From the IMG/VR virus record IMGVR_UViG_3300012271_000928, positions 1-64,000 of that record: a DNA stretch of 64,000 nucleotides. The stretch is one strand, 5' to 3'. This document shows, one piece after another, positions 39,377 to 48,224 of this stretch. The notes under the pieces are model-generated. The model ran no database searches and was not told where the DNA came from. It was given only the letters and a program-made list of their open reading frames with translations. The position numbers were made by a program, and so were the translations under genes. Source of the stretch: a virus. How positions within the stretch are numbered: the first letter of the stretch is position 1; each line of letters opens with the position of its first letter.

Positions 39377-39588
39377 GGGGTCTCCCCCGGAAACTCGCGG
39401 TCGAGATCAACCTGAGACAGGATAGACAGGCGCCTACATGCCTCCTCCGGATTACTCGCGAAGTGACGGAGCGTCTTCTCTCGCGGGTCCTGAGACGCCA
39501 CAGCACGTCTCAAGGCCTCGTCGTACAGACGGGCCCATCCACGCGTCTCGGCACGGTCCTTACGGCGCATGTGGCCCTTGAGAGACAT
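39373..39588 (-). CDS. Small basic helical protein
   Basis: A 71-residue protein (MSLKGHMRRKDRAETRGWAR, REKTLRHFASNPEEACRRL), charged and helical, no recognised family. It overlaps the preceding stop as TGATG and the next start as GTGA, so three small genes are coupled. Confidence 0.6.
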   Translation of the reverse strand: MSLKGHMRRKDRAETRGWARLYDEALRRAVASQDPREKTLRHFASNPEEACRRLSILSQVDLDREFPGETP

Positions 39589-40031
39589 CAGCGACCACCC
39601 TTCGCCTTGATCAGCTCTCCGCCCGAGATGCGCATGGCCTCCGTACCTCGGATACCGGGCATCATCAGATCCTGGAAGGCCGGGTCAATCGACGCGAGCG
39701 CGATGTCCCAGATCAGGTCGATCACGGTCCCGGCAGTCACGTATAGAGGTTGGAAGTTGTGCATCGTCGACTTGATGTCCCGGAAGATCTCGCGACCGCC
39801 ACGGGTCTTGAGAATGAGCACGAACTGACGCACAGGGACCGTGATCTTCTCCGGCTTACTGAACTCCATCGGGAAGCGGATCTGAACCCTCTTGTCCCCC
39901 GCCGTGATCTTGGGACTCGGGTGGAAGCCCCAACCCTCGATCTCAACGTAGACGTCTTGCCCCTCAATCATACGCTGCAAGACCTCTTGCTCGTTGTCAT
40001 TGAGGGGGATGTATCTGATATCAGCTCTCAT
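39588..40031 (-). CDS. Hypothetical beta-rich protein
   Basis: A 147-residue protein (DVYVEIEGWGFHPSPKITAG, VQIRFPMEFSKPEKITVPVR, QFVLILKTRGGREIFRD) that looks like a beta barrel of PilZ-like or similar size. The family is not certain. GAGGTAG precedes ATG 40031; it leads a coupled set of four small genes. Confidence 0.64.
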   Translation of the reverse strand: MRADIRYIPLNDNEQEVLQRMIEGQDVYVEIEGWGFHPSPKITAGDKRVQIRFPMEFSKPEKITVPVRQFVLILKTRGGREIFRDIKSTMHNFQPLYVTAGTVIDLIWDIALASIDPAFQDLMMPGIRGTEAMRISGGELIKAKGGR

Positions 40032-40064
40032 TGTACTACCTCGCTTGCTGCTGCTGCACAGGGC

Positions 40065-40490
40065 TCAATCTTCGAGCACTGTGATCTTGTAGGCGCGCGC
40101 GCGGCCATCACGGCCCGAGCGCACGTGGAAGGAGACCCTCATGCCCTTGGTGAGCATGACGTGATCCGAGCCCGACACATCCGTGAAGTGAGCGAACGCG
40201 TCCGCCTTACCCTCACGCTGAATGAAGCCGTACCCCTTCTCATCATTGAAAAACTTGACCTCGCCTACCTCCTCCTCCAATCCGGGAGGATTCACGCGCG
40301 AGACCTCGATGGCTTGCCAACCCTTACGGCCTTCCACGCCCTTGAAGAGAACGTCTTCACCCTCGATGAGGATGTCTTGGCCTTCGGGAAGGTCCGTGAC
40401 GTGGACGAAGTAGTCCGTGCCGTCCTTCTCGATGAAGCCAAAGCCCTTGGTATAGTTGAAGAATTTGACTCGACCTTGCATCTCACTCAC
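40065..40490 (-). CDS. Double cold-shock-domain protein
   Basis: A 141-residue protein of two tandem cold-shock domains: GRVKFFNYTKGFGFIEKDGT with DYFVHVTDL (about 5-70), then GEVKFFNDEKGYGFIQREGK with DAFAHFTDV (about 75-140). Both keep RNP1- and RNP2-like aromatic residues. CSD proteins bind single-stranded RNA and DNA and melt RNA structure. Tandem bacterial CSDs are uncommon. Start GTG 40490 has GAGG eight bases upstream; ATG 40481 is an alternative. Confidence 0.87.
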   Translation of the reverse strand: MSEMQGRVKFFNYTKGFGFIEKDGTDYFVHVTDLPEGQDILIEGEDVLFKGVEGRKGWQAIEVSRVNPPGLEEEVGEVKFFNDEKGYGFIQREGKADAFAHFTDVSGSDHVMLTKGMRVSFHVRSGRDGRARAYKITVLED

Positions 40491-40587
40491 GATATTCACC
40501 TCGGTCCACGACTGGGAGTCTTGTGCGGGTTGGTCCGTGATCACCAGATATAAGCGAATCATCAGGGGCCCCCGTAACCAGACCGCA

Positions 40588-40935
40588 TCAGGAGGACTCT
40601 TCCCCCTGGTCGCCCGTATCGGGCCGGAGAGCGAAGAGAAAGTCTGCCACGGCTACAGACGCGAGGAACTGTGATCGAAGCCAGGAGAGGCGCGCTGAGA
40701 AGGCCTCACCATCCAAAGCATCCAGCTCGCCAGTGCGACGAAGACGCAAGCCCAGCCAGAAGTTCATTTCGATGGCCATGTGCAGGGTCTCAACCCGGTT
40801 GAGCATCAGGGACGAGGCCTCTCCCACCTCCTCCGCCATCCTGGAGAGTGACGCGAGAGCCTGAAGCCCTTGACCAACCTCCTCGGAGGTTTGATCTCTC
40901 GAACGGGTGCGGCGGTAGGGACGTCTACGAGACAT
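40588..40935 (-). CDS. Hypothetical helical protein
   Basis: A 115-residue protein with an Arg-rich start (MSRRRPYRRTRSRDQTSEEV) and helices (ALASLSRMAEEVGEASSLML, ARLSWLRSQFLASVAVADFL). No family is recognised. GGAGG is spaced seven bases from ATG 40935. Confidence 0.62.
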   Translation of the reverse strand: MSRRRPYRRTRSRDQTSEEVGQGLQALASLSRMAEEVGEASSLMLNRVETLHMAIEMNFWLGLRLRRTGELDALDGEAFSARLSWLRSQFLASVAVADFLFALRPDTGDQGEESS

Positions 40936-41249
40936 CAATCATCCTCCGAAGGCTTCAGAACTGGGGTCTGGGGTTGCTGCCCGTTGGCTTCCCGGTGACG
41001 ATCGTTGTACTGCTGAACGTGCGCCAGGAACTCGGCGTTCTCCTCGATGAGGTCCTTGACCAGCGTGTCGTCTCGCATCGCGAAAGCGATGTAGTTCTCT
41101 TCGATGTTCATGCACCCCGAGCTGAGGTCCGAGCCACACTTCAAAAGCGCCGCACGTGAGACCGGATTACGAGCCATGATGCTGTACACCAGCGACTCCT
41201 CCATATACTCCAGGCCACAGCGACCCTGCACAAACCAAAAACACGCCAT
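40935..41249 (-). CDS. Hypothetical protein
   Basis: A 104-residue protein (MACFWFVQGRCGLEYMEESL, CMNIEENYIAFAMRDDTLVK) with no recognised family. Two adjacent ATG codons follow GAGG; the second, 41249, has better spacing. It overlaps the next gene. Confidence 0.6.
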   Translation of the reverse strand: MACFWFVQGRCGLEYMEESLVYSIMARNPVSRAALLKCGSDLSSGCMNIEENYIAFAMRDDTLVKDLIEENAEFLAHVQQYNDRHREANGQQPQTPVLKPSEDD

Positions 41250-41282
41250 CATCCACCTCGCTCAACTTGATTCGGTCTTGGG

Positions 41283-42803
41283 TCAGTCGTCATCATCGTC
41301 ATCGTCCTCGTCCTCGTCGTACTCATCGTACTTACTGTACTTATTCCTCGGACCATCGTACGCGTCGTACGCGTCGTACTCATCTCCATCCACGAGGGCG
41401 ACACCCTCAGGACGGTAATCCGAAGGGCGCCACGAGTCTCCGAACGTGATGTCACGCTCGTTGAAGACGATATCCCCGGCCTTCCAATCAACCGGGAGTT
41501 CGTCCAGCTTGACGCGGCGCAAGACCTCTCGAACATGAGCACCAGAGAGCTTCAAGTTGAGCGCCATCTGAACGATGATTTGAGTCTGGTCCGTGCTCAG
41601 GGTGACCCCTTCCAGGGTCCCCAGATACTGGATCACACGACCCATGACGTGAGGGGGAGGCGGCTTGATGTGCCAGATCTCGTCGAACCGGCCGGGCCTC
41701 TTGAGGGCATCCGGGAGACGATTCAGATCGTTGGTCGTCGCGAGCAGGAGAGGCACCGTCGTGGACGTCTCCTCGAAGAGGTCGAGCAGCTCCTCCAACT
41801 TGCGTCCCATCCGGTCGATGTCGTCGATGAGCACGACGTCGGGAGCGATCAGCACAAGCGCGTCCATGAAGTAGCTGATACTGTTAGCCTTCAAGATCGC
41901 GTTCGTTGGCACGTAGAGAACACGACGATCCGTAACCTCCATGCCCAGATGGCGCGCCAGGGTCGACTTGCCCATGCCCGGATCACCGTGGAGGATCACG
42001 AAGCGACGCATCCCAATCGACAGGGCACGCTTCCAACGCTCCACCAGCTTGAGCCCGAAATCGCCTTCGTACTTCCACAGGGGCCGATCCGCCTCGCGGA
42101 ACGCGAACTCACGCTGCTCCGACCACTGCATGACGATCTCGCGACCCTTGCTGTCCCACAGGAGCGCGGAGAGGGCCCGACGAACATGAGCGATGTCGTG
42201 ATCCTGGGAACACACCAGCTCCGAGTAGTCGAACGACTCACGAAACCAATAGACGTCTACCACCGCGTTGGGGACCGGCTCGCCAGCCTCATTCGTGAGA
42301 GGCTCCTCTCCCGGCAAGGGCTTCAGCTCCAACGGGTACGAATACAGCGTGGGCCCCTTGCGCTTCTGGTCCGAGGAGGGAGAAGACTCGACCTCCACGA
42401 TGTGGTCAGCGTCCAGGAGGTTCACGAACAGGTGCGTCACCGAATCCTGAGTCAACAGGTGCGACGTCTCCTTGATCTCCTTGAACATGCGGAGAGCAGG
42501 AGCCACCGTAATGCGGTCGAAATCGTAGAGCGTTTCCGCAACCTTGAAGCCCGCATGGAGCCACGTCAACGGGTTCTCTTTCTTGAGGCCCGCGCCGATC
42601 TTGAACAGACGCTCGCCCTTGCGAACCGCCTCCTTCACGTCCCGACGGTTGTAGAATTCGCGCGCCCTCTTCGCCCCATTCTTGACACTCTCGCGCACCT
42701 CAGCCACCACAGAGGTGCTCTCCCCGCCCTCGGGGTCCGGGACATAAGAGGAACCCCCCGGTGAGGACTTGGGCCCGATCTTCTCGAAGTCATTTTCACT
42801 CAT
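41283..42803 (-). CDS. AAA+ ATPase with acidic C-terminal tail
   Basis: The 506-residue protein has a central AAA+ module (about 265-430): Walker A HGDPGMGKSTLA, Walker B VVLIDDIDRMG, sensor 1 LLATTNDLNRLP and arginine-finger region RPGRFDEIW, most like BCS1/FtsH-type AAA. The N-terminal 250 residues (RAREFYNRRDVKEAVRKGE, TWLHAGFKVAETL) are unknown. The tail (about 470-506) is almost all Asp, Glu and Tyr (DEYDAYDAYDG and similar). Its partner may be the acid/basic-tailed protein two genes upstream. ATG 42803 overlaps the DUF1848 stop. Confidence 0.88.
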   Translation of the reverse strand: MSENDFEKIGPKSSPGGSSYVPDPEGGESTSVVAEVRESVKNGAKRAREFYNRRDVKEAVRKGERLFKIGAGLKKENPLTWLHAGFKVAETLYDFDRITVAPALRMFKEIKETSHLLTQDSVTHLFVNLLDADHIVEVESSPSSDQKRKGPTLYSYPLELKPLPGEEPLTNEAGEPVPNAVVDVYWFRESFDYSELVCSQDHDIAHVRRALSALLWDSKGREIVMQWSEQREFAFREADRPLWKYEGDFGLKLVERWKRALSIGMRRFVILHGDPGMGKSTLARHLGMEVTDRRVLYVPTNAILKANSISYFMDALVLIAPDVVLIDDIDRMGRKLEELLDLFEETSTTVPLLLATTNDLNRLPDALKRPGRFDEIWHIKPPPPHVMGRVIQYLGTLEGVTLSTDQTQIIVQMALNLKLSGAHVREVLRRVKLDELPVDWKAGDIVFNERDITFGDSWRPSDYRPEGVALVDGDEYDAYDAYDGPRNKYSKYDEYDEDEDDDDDDD

Positions 42804-43672
42804 GTACTCTTGACCTTGGTAAAGGGGACGTAGCAGTAGCGGCAACTGGACGGGCACCCGAACTGGGGACCGTTGCAGGGGTCAATCGACAACTGACACG
42901 TGCATCCATTCTCAGGGATGAGCGTCGTATCCAGGCCGAACACGCGGTCGAGCCTAACACGGTCAATACAGCTAGTCGAGAAGCAATGCGCCTCATCATA
43001 CCCCAAAGCCTGGAGCAACGCCAAGTCATCCGCGCAAACGCCTACGCGAATACCCTCCACAGAAGCCAGCTCCACCAGCAGTTTCAAGACCGCCTGCCGG
43101 GCCAAGGCCTCCTCGACCGGGGTTCCGGTCTCATTCTCGAAGGCATAGCCCTTGTCCCAGTGCGGAGACGGCTGCAAAAGGCTCACATCCACCTCGGTAT
43201 GCCCCAAGGCCGTCATCTCACGACACAGCTCCGAGAAACGGCCCTGACGGCCCGCGTTGAAGAGGAAGTCGTTGGGCACCGGACTGTAGCGCCACCGGGT
43301 CTTCTCGGTTCCCAAGACATCCACGAGAGCCTTGATGGCGTCGAGCTGCTCGACGTAGGGAGGAACTCTCGTCTCAACCTCCTCCCAGCCCGTGATGGTG
43401 AGCGCAGCAAAGACCCTGTAGTCCTTGAGCCAGGACGACAGGGCCTCGGTGAGCTTGGGGGGATACTTGGTCCAGAAGTAGAGCGAGTGGACCTGCTCCG
43501 GCGACGAATCCCACATGCCCAGCGTCAGACGGTCGGGGTCCGTCGCGAAGAACGGCTTGCCCGTCGTGATGATGTCCTTGAGCCACGGCATGTACCAGTG
43601 CGCCGTGTCGGTCCAACGGGACAAGGAAATAGGAAGGCCGCGCTCCAGGGTGCTCTTGAGCTGAAAAGACAT
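42800..43672 (-). CDS. DUF1848 family protein
   Basis: The 290-residue protein begins with short strands (GLPISLSRWTDTAHWYMPWL) and ends in a cysteine cluster: CTCQLSIDPCNG, then CPSSCRYCYVP, the DUF1848 ending. Such proteins resemble radical-SAM enzymes but with the Cys cluster at the C-terminus; the reaction is unknown. GAGGCGG precedes ATG 43672, and a phage-type promoter (43711) lies upstream. Confidence 0.85.
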   Translation of the reverse strand: MSFQLKSTLERGLPISLSRWTDTAHWYMPWLKDIITTGKPFFATDPDRLTLGMWDSSPEQVHSLYFWTKYPPKLTEALSSWLKDYRVFAALTITGWEEVETRVPPYVEQLDAIKALVDVLGTEKTRWRYSPVPNDFLFNAGRQGRFSELCREMTALGHTEVDVSLLQPSPHWDKGYAFENETGTPVEEALARQAVLKLLVELASVEGIRVGVCADDLALLQALGYDEAHCFSTSCIDRVRLDRVFGLDTTLIPENGCTCQLSIDPCNGPQFGCPSSCRYCYVPFTKVKST

Positions 43673-43710
43673 CGTACCGCCTCACTGATGGGTATTGACT
43701 ACACCGGCAA

Positions 43711-43740
43711 GTGGTACCACAACAGATAAGAGGCTGTCAA
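43711..43740 (-). promoter_or_regulatory. Phage-type promoter for the DUF1848-AAA unit
   Basis: On the minus strand TTGACA, exactly 14 bases, then GTGGTACCAC. It overlaps the last codons of the upstream gene. Confidence 0.7.
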
Positions 43741-45374
43741 CCTCTACCACGCTGTTTGCGACGGCGGCGCTGGAGCTTTCGCTTTCGCTTGGTGCCGGGG
43801 AGGCGGCGGTAGCGACGGTCCTTACGCTTCTTGTCCCGACGCTTACCGGGACTACGCGAGTAGTCCCTGCGACGTGATCGGTTCTTCTGCCGGTTGCGAG
43901 GGTTGACGGGACGTGGCCCGTAATACTTGTTCCCCGAACCTATAGCGTCGACCTCCGAGTCCTCGTCTTCACCTTCGTCGTCATACCACTCGTCGTCCAG
44001 GTCATCGTCCTCGTACTCATCGTCCCCGTACTCATCGTCGAAGTCGTCCTCGTCCTCGTACTCGTACTCGTACTCGTACTCCTCATCGTCCTCATCCCAA
44101 TCCGAACCTTCGCTCCACTCCTCCCAATCCGCCGTACGATCACGGTCCCCCACAGACACGTCAGTGCCGGACGGAGACAGGTTGAAGCTGAACCCCTCAT
44201 CCTTGACGTGATCCGGGTGTGTTCGTACCGGGTCATAGGGGATATCTTCAAAGAGGTCCGTCTCGTAGAAGGAAGCCGGATCACTCAGAGCAGCCGCGTC
44301 CACGAAGTCATCCTCATGCTCGTGATCGTCGGGGATGAGGTACATCTCGTCCTGAGGCATGTATCCATCGTCTGCATCCTTCCACCACGGCGCGCTGCCG
44401 AGGATAGCCGGCCGGCCCCTCTCCTCGCGATCCTTATCCAGGTAGGGGATGAAATCACACTGACCCGGCGTCGGCCGAGGAGGGTTCTCCTGTCCCGTCC
44501 ACCAACAGGAGACCAGACGCGCCTCCTTGCGGCGAGAATCCACGGCGAACACGACCGTGAGTCCGATACGATTTGCCTCGAAGCGGACCGCCTCTCCGTA
44601 CGCCAGATCAGACATGAGGCGCTGGTCTTTGGGCTTGATCTTGTCCGACTGCTTACGCGCAGCGAACCATCGTCCAAACTCGTTGAACGCTCCCTGTAGC
44701 TCCATCTCGGTCACGCCTCGCAGGTTCATCCTGTACTGCGCGTGGCTGGTGAGGAAGATCGAACGGAAGAGGTGAATCTTCTTGGCCGGGACCCTCTTGG
44801 GCTTGTAGATCTTGTCCGCGTCCGAGTTCGACAGGCTCTTGCCCTTCTCAATGTCCTCGACCAACTCCTGCTTGAGCTTGTCCGGGAGACGCTCTTGCTC
44901 AATGTCGCGGATGATGTGGCACGGTCCGCCTGGAAGGCCCAGAGGACCGGCTGCGTTGACCGCGCGCTCTACCGGAGACGTGTTCGAGTACGCCCACGCT
45001 CCAACCTCATCACGTCCCAGCGTATCAAAGCCTACCAGATGGGCATCCGTGTGCGACGGAAGCTCCACGTAATCCGTCACCAACGCCCGGCCCTGACGAC
45101 CTCGAAGGTCCTGACGAATGAGGCTGTAGACCTTCATCTTGGCAGCATACAGGGGCTCTACGGGGAGGTACACCGTCGCATTGGCGCGGTCCATTCGATC
45201 TACGACAGAGGCACGTACACCTACCGCCTCCCAGTTGGGTGCCGTCGCATGCCTGTCCGACAAGAGAGGAAGCACCACATCGCCTGGATCACGAGAATCA
45301 CGCGACGTCGCGACCAAGGAGGCCTCCCCGTCCATGAGCAGAAAGTAGTAGTACGTCTTTTCACCGAATCGCAT
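43737..45374 (-). CDS. Acidic-then-basic tailed protein with DUF4258-like segment
   Basis: The 545-residue protein starts at ATG 45374 (GGAG eight bases upstream; upstream frame is open but unsupported). Around residues 205-235 LTSHAQYRMNLRGVTEMELQ resembles the HA..RM..RG...E.E pattern of DUF4258/RelE-like folds, continued by VVFAVDSRRKEARLVSCWW. Residues about 410-485 are an extreme Asp/Glu/Tyr tract, and the last 60 are an extreme Arg/Lys tract (RRDYSRSPGKRRDKKRKDRR). The paired charges suggest self-association, or DNA, RNA or scaffold binding. Function is unknown. Confidence 0.78.
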   Translation of the reverse strand: MRFGEKTYYYFLLMDGEASLVATSRDSRDPGDVVLPLLSDRHATAPNWEAVGVRASVVDRMDRANATVYLPVEPLYAAKMKVYSLIRQDLRGRQGRALVTDYVELPSHTDAHLVGFDTLGRDEVGAWAYSNTSPVERAVNAAGPLGLPGGPCHIIRDIEQERLPDKLKQELVEDIEKGKSLSNSDADKIYKPKRVPAKKIHLFRSIFLTSHAQYRMNLRGVTEMELQGAFNEFGRWFAARKQSDKIKPKDQRLMSDLAYGEAVRFEANRIGLTVVFAVDSRRKEARLVSCWWTGQENPPRPTPGQCDFIPYLDKDREERGRPAILGSAPWWKDADDGYMPQDEMYLIPDDHEHEDDFVDAAALSDPASFYETDLFEDIPYDPVRTHPDHVKDEGFSFNLSPSGTDVSVGDRDRTADWEEWSEGSDWDEDDEEYEYEYEYEDEDDFDDEYGDDEYEDDDLDDEWYDDEGEDEDSEVDAIGSGNKYYGPRPVNPRNRQKNRSRRRDYSRSPGKRRDKKRKDRRYRRLPGTKRKRKLQRRRRKQRGRG

Positions 45375-45427
45375 GTGCAGAACTCCAACGGGAGGAAGCG
45401 TGAACACCTCCGCACAACACAAAAAGA

Positions 45428-45955
45428 TTAAGCAACGTGCGGCTCGACGTAGGGCCTCCACGGCTCCGGGTAGCTCCGACCGGTCAGGTAGAGAGCGATG
45501 GGGTTCCCATGACGCGGACGTGTAGGCGTGCTCCGAAGCACCATACCCGCCTCCGAAGGCAAGCGGTTCCCCTTCGAGCGGTTGCAAGGCCCACACGAGG
45601 TCACGATGTTCGTCCAGCTCATCTTGCCGCCCCGACTGCGAGGCAAGACGTGATCGAACGTCAGATCACGCAGGCTCACCTCTCCGCGACGCATAGAAGC
45701 ACCGCAATACTGACACTCGTAGTCATCCCGAGAGTAGATATTGGGACGCGAGAACCGAACCCCAGGCAAGTGGCGACGAAACCGCTTGAGGACCATTACC
45801 GCAGGTACGCGTACCGTAAGGGACGGCGAACGAACCAAACGGTCCTCATACTCGACCAGGACGTAAGCGTTCTGACGAAACATGAGAGACAGCGCGTCCT
45901 TCCACGTCAGGAGGTCCAGGGGGCGGTAATCAGCGTTGAGAAGCAGGGTATCCAT
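45428..45955 (-). CDS. HNH endonuclease
   Basis: The 175-residue protein has an N-terminal RPLDLLTWKDALSLMFRQ domain and an HNH zinc nuclease: CQYCG, DLTFDHVLPRSRGGKMSW, then NIVTSCGPCNRSKGNR. The DH...N...N pattern and four Cys are complete. This McrA/HNH type occurs in phages and bacteria; it may be a homing-type or packaging nuclease. GGAG precedes ATG 45955. Confidence 0.9.
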   Translation of the reverse strand: MDTLLLNADYRPLDLLTWKDALSLMFRQNAYVLVEYEDRLVRSPSLTVRVPAVMVLKRFRRHLPGVRFSRPNIYSRDDYECQYCGASMRRGEVSLRDLTFDHVLPRSRGGKMSWTNIVTSCGPCNRSKGNRLPSEAGMVLRSTPTRPRHGNPIALYLTGRSYPEPWRPYVEPHVA

Positions 45956-46025
45956 GCGAGTCTCCGAGCCCAGACAATAGCCCCCACACAGGAGACAACC
46001 ACATTATGCGAACCGACTCGGGGCC

Positions 46026-46505
46026 TTACGGTGTTCCAGATGCTCTCGGAAACAGGAAGCTCTCCAAGGCGGTGCCAAACGACTTGGCCATCCCAGGCTC
46101 CGAATCACTCACGTACCCCACGACGCCCAGACTTAGGGGGCATAATGAGCCTCGGTAGAACACACGTGTAGGACGGGAGGGGTCAGGCTGAACGGTACGA
46201 CCTCCAAGTTGAAGGCTCCAGCCCGTGCGAGGGTATATCTGTGAATTCGACCACGCCAAGTTTCGACCTGCAAACTGGCCCGGACTCGTCACGTGCAGGA
46301 GACCAACCCCCATCCTGGACCTCAATCGGGAGACGAAGAAGGGAGCAACGTCCCCCTTGTAGGTCTCCCCTCGGATCAGATCCTCCAGAGCTTCTTCCCG
46401 TGCGCGGTCGAGCGCGAAGCTGGACTCTTTGAAGACGACCTGAACCAAACGTCGCTCGGAATGCAGCAGGTGAGACTTCCACCCCGTCCAACGGAGATGC
46501 TCCAT
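46026..46505 (-). CDS. Hypothetical protein
   Basis: A 159-residue protein (MEHLRWTGWKSHLLHSERRL, FFVSRLRSRMGVGLLHVTSP, LCPLSLGVVGYVSDSEPGMA) with no recognised family. No Shine-Dalgarno sequence lies directly before ATG 46505, but four GAGG-containing 11-base repeats lie 28-71 bases upstream. Confidence 0.55.
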   Translation of the reverse strand: MEHLRWTGWKSHLLHSERRLVQVVFKESSFALDRAREEALEDLIRGETYKGDVAPFFVSRLRSRMGVGLLHVTSPGQFAGRNLAWSNSQIYPRTGWSLQLGGRTVQPDPSRPTRVFYRGSLCPLSLGVVGYVSDSEPGMAKSFGTALESFLFPRASGTP

Positions 46506-46532
46506 GGGAATCGGAGCAACACCGTGTGCCCG

Positions 46533-46576
46533 GAAGACCTCACGAAGACCTCACGAAGACCTCCCAAAGACCTCCC
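46533..46576 (-). repeat. Four tandem 11-base repeats
   Basis: On the minus strand GGGAGGTCTTT, GGGAGGTCTTC, GTGAGGTCTTC, GTGAGGTCTTC in succession. Each copy contains a GAGG or GGAGG. They precede the 46505 start. Confidence 0.85.
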
Positions 46577-46849
46577 AACATCAAGGGCTTGAACAGGTAC
46601 ATCAAGCCTCCCCCAGAACGGACAGTTGACCCGTCACAGCTTCAGTAAGAGACCCTTCAAGCTCCGGCTCGCATAGAGTCAAGGAGCCGGACGGGATCGC
46701 CGCATGAGCCTGAAGGCGCTCTCGTGCCCCTGGATCACATACACAGCAAAACCAGCCTCCCCCTCCTACGCAACCTGGGTAACTGTTATACATATGAGGT
46801 GTGTGTGTGTGCGACAGCGCAACCAACACCTGCGTCGCTCCAACAGCAT
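46577..46849. other. Intergenic region without a confident gene
   Basis: About 270 bases between the 11-base repeats and the end of the DHH gene. A 75-residue minus-strand frame exists (MYNSYPGCVGGGGWFCCVC) but has no ribosome site. A TG-rich run (GTGTGTGTGTG) lies near 46800. Confidence 0.45.
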
Positions 46850-47926
46850 TCAGGCCCCCGACAGGTATCGCACGATTCGCATGGTCAACAGCTCACGAGC
46901 AAACTTACTCAGCTCCTGTCTGTGCTCCTCGGAGTCCTCAGACGAGTGCAGGAACCCGATCGGAACTCGCGCGCCTCCTGAGCCCTGTTTGCCCCCAGCA
47001 TGACGCTCTCCGAAGACCTTCTGGCAGAACGTGTGGACGTTGACCGACGAGTTGGAGCTTCTGACCGAGGCCTGGATGTCCGGGCCGATCATGGCAAAGA
47101 CCACCACGGTCTCGACGCCCTCCATACGCAGGAACTCATCCGCCATCATGGGGAGGGCATCACGCCTCTTCTCGGTCAGGCGTCCCAGGTAGGAGATCAG
47201 AGCCGAGGCCTCGACGACCATGTTCTCGGCGGCACGGCTACGCAACTCAAAGAGGTACGGCGGCAGGGGGTAGAGGACGATCTCCTGGTAACGCTTCTTG
47301 TCAATGTACGGGATGAGCGCGGCGTGCGCGGCGAGGTCCAGCTTGCAGGTGTTGTCCGAGAGCAGGCCATGCGTGTCATTGACGATGCCGAAGAACAACG
47401 CCGTGGCCACGACCTGCGCACGCTCACTGTCAAAACCAATGTCACATGCTCGCAGGTAGTCCCAGACAATTGAAGAACAGGCTCCCACGGATCGAATATC
47501 GGTGTGAGGTAGGTCCAGATCGAACTGGTGGTGGTCGATCACAGCGTCCCACTTCTCCACCAGCTTCTCGAACTCCCCGGTGTTCTGAGGCGTAGCATCC
47601 ACCACGAGGTGGTAGGAGTACAGCTCCGGAGCGTACGCGGTGACGTGTGAGAGCCTCATGTCGAGGACGTTGACTTCAGTGCGGTTCTGAGGGTGGCTCA
47701 CCTCGCCCGCGTAACACAGGTCACTGGGGACGCCGCACATGCGCTCCAACAGGAACTGAATTCCCAGGGCACACCCCAGCGCATCTGGATCAGGCGTGTG
47801 TTGCATAACGATACACACCCGTGGAGTCTCCACCCCCTCCACCGCCTCGCGCACGCGCGCCAGGAACTGGAAGACGGAGTGCTCCGACGTCTCGTCTTCA
47901 ACGGGAGTTACAGGCTCGCTCTTCAT
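46850..47926 (-). CDS. NrnA-like DHH phosphoesterase
   Basis: The 358-residue protein has DHH-family motifs in order: QHTPDPDALGCALG (motif I), VVDATPQN (II), DHHQFD (III), IVNDTHGLLSDNT (IV), and a DHHA1-type C-terminal half ending FGERHAGGKQGSGGARVPIG. This is the layout of NrnA nanoRNase/pAp phosphatase. It would clear short RNA oligos, as does the Orn-type enzyme at 19758; two such enzymes in one window is unusual. The start is ATG 47926. Confidence 0.87.
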   Translation of the reverse strand: MKSEPVTPVEDETSEHSVFQFLARVREAVEGVETPRVCIVMQHTPDPDALGCALGIQFLLERMCGVPSDLCYAGEVSHPQNRTEVNVLDMRLSHVTAYAPELYSYHLVVDATPQNTGEFEKLVEKWDAVIDHHQFDLDLPHTDIRSVGACSSIVWDYLRACDIGFDSERAQVVATALFFGIVNDTHGLLSDNTCKLDLAAHAALIPYIDKKRYQEIVLYPLPPYLFELRSRAAENMVVEASALISYLGRLTEKRRDALPMMADEFLRMEGVETVVVFAMIGPDIQASVRSSNSSVNVHTFCQKVFGERHAGGKQGSGGARVPIGFLHSSEDSEEHRQELSKFARELLTMRIVRYLSGA

Positions 47927-47936
47927 GGGTCCCCCT

Positions 47937-48224
47937 TCAAGACCGGTCGCGTCCGAGTCCTCGAAAGGCTCCCAGACTGCTGATCGTCTTACGCTTCGGA
48001 CGGTTGGGTGCCGGAGTCTTCACGTCGGGAGACGACAGAGAGACGCCAAACTGGTCAAGATACTCCACGACCAGATTCCGCTTCAAGCGGTGACGCATGG
48101 CCTTCTTTAGAGAAAGCTGACTCTCATCCAGAAGGCGCAACGTCAACAGCTCATCAACCAGACCTCCCAGTCCCATGCCTGAGAGCCGGGTCTCGTACTC
48201 CTCTTGCGTCTCGTCATCCGTCAT
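47937..48224 (-). CDS. Hypothetical helical protein
   Basis: A 95-residue protein (GLGGLVDELLTLRLLDESQL, SLKKAMRHRLKRNLVVEYLD) with a basic tail. No family is recognised. GGAG precedes ATG 48224, which overlaps the preceding stop. Confidence 0.62.
   Translation of the reverse strand: MTDDETQEEYETRLSGMGLGGLVDELLTLRLLDESQLSLKKAMRHRLKRNLVVEYLDQFGVSLSSPDVKTPAPNRPKRKTISSLGAFRGLGRDRS

Noticed and set aside
46602-46829. A 75-residue minus-strand frame between repeats and the DHH gene
   Set aside because: There is no ribosome site, the composition is odd, and no neighbour overlap supports it. Kept only as intergenic.
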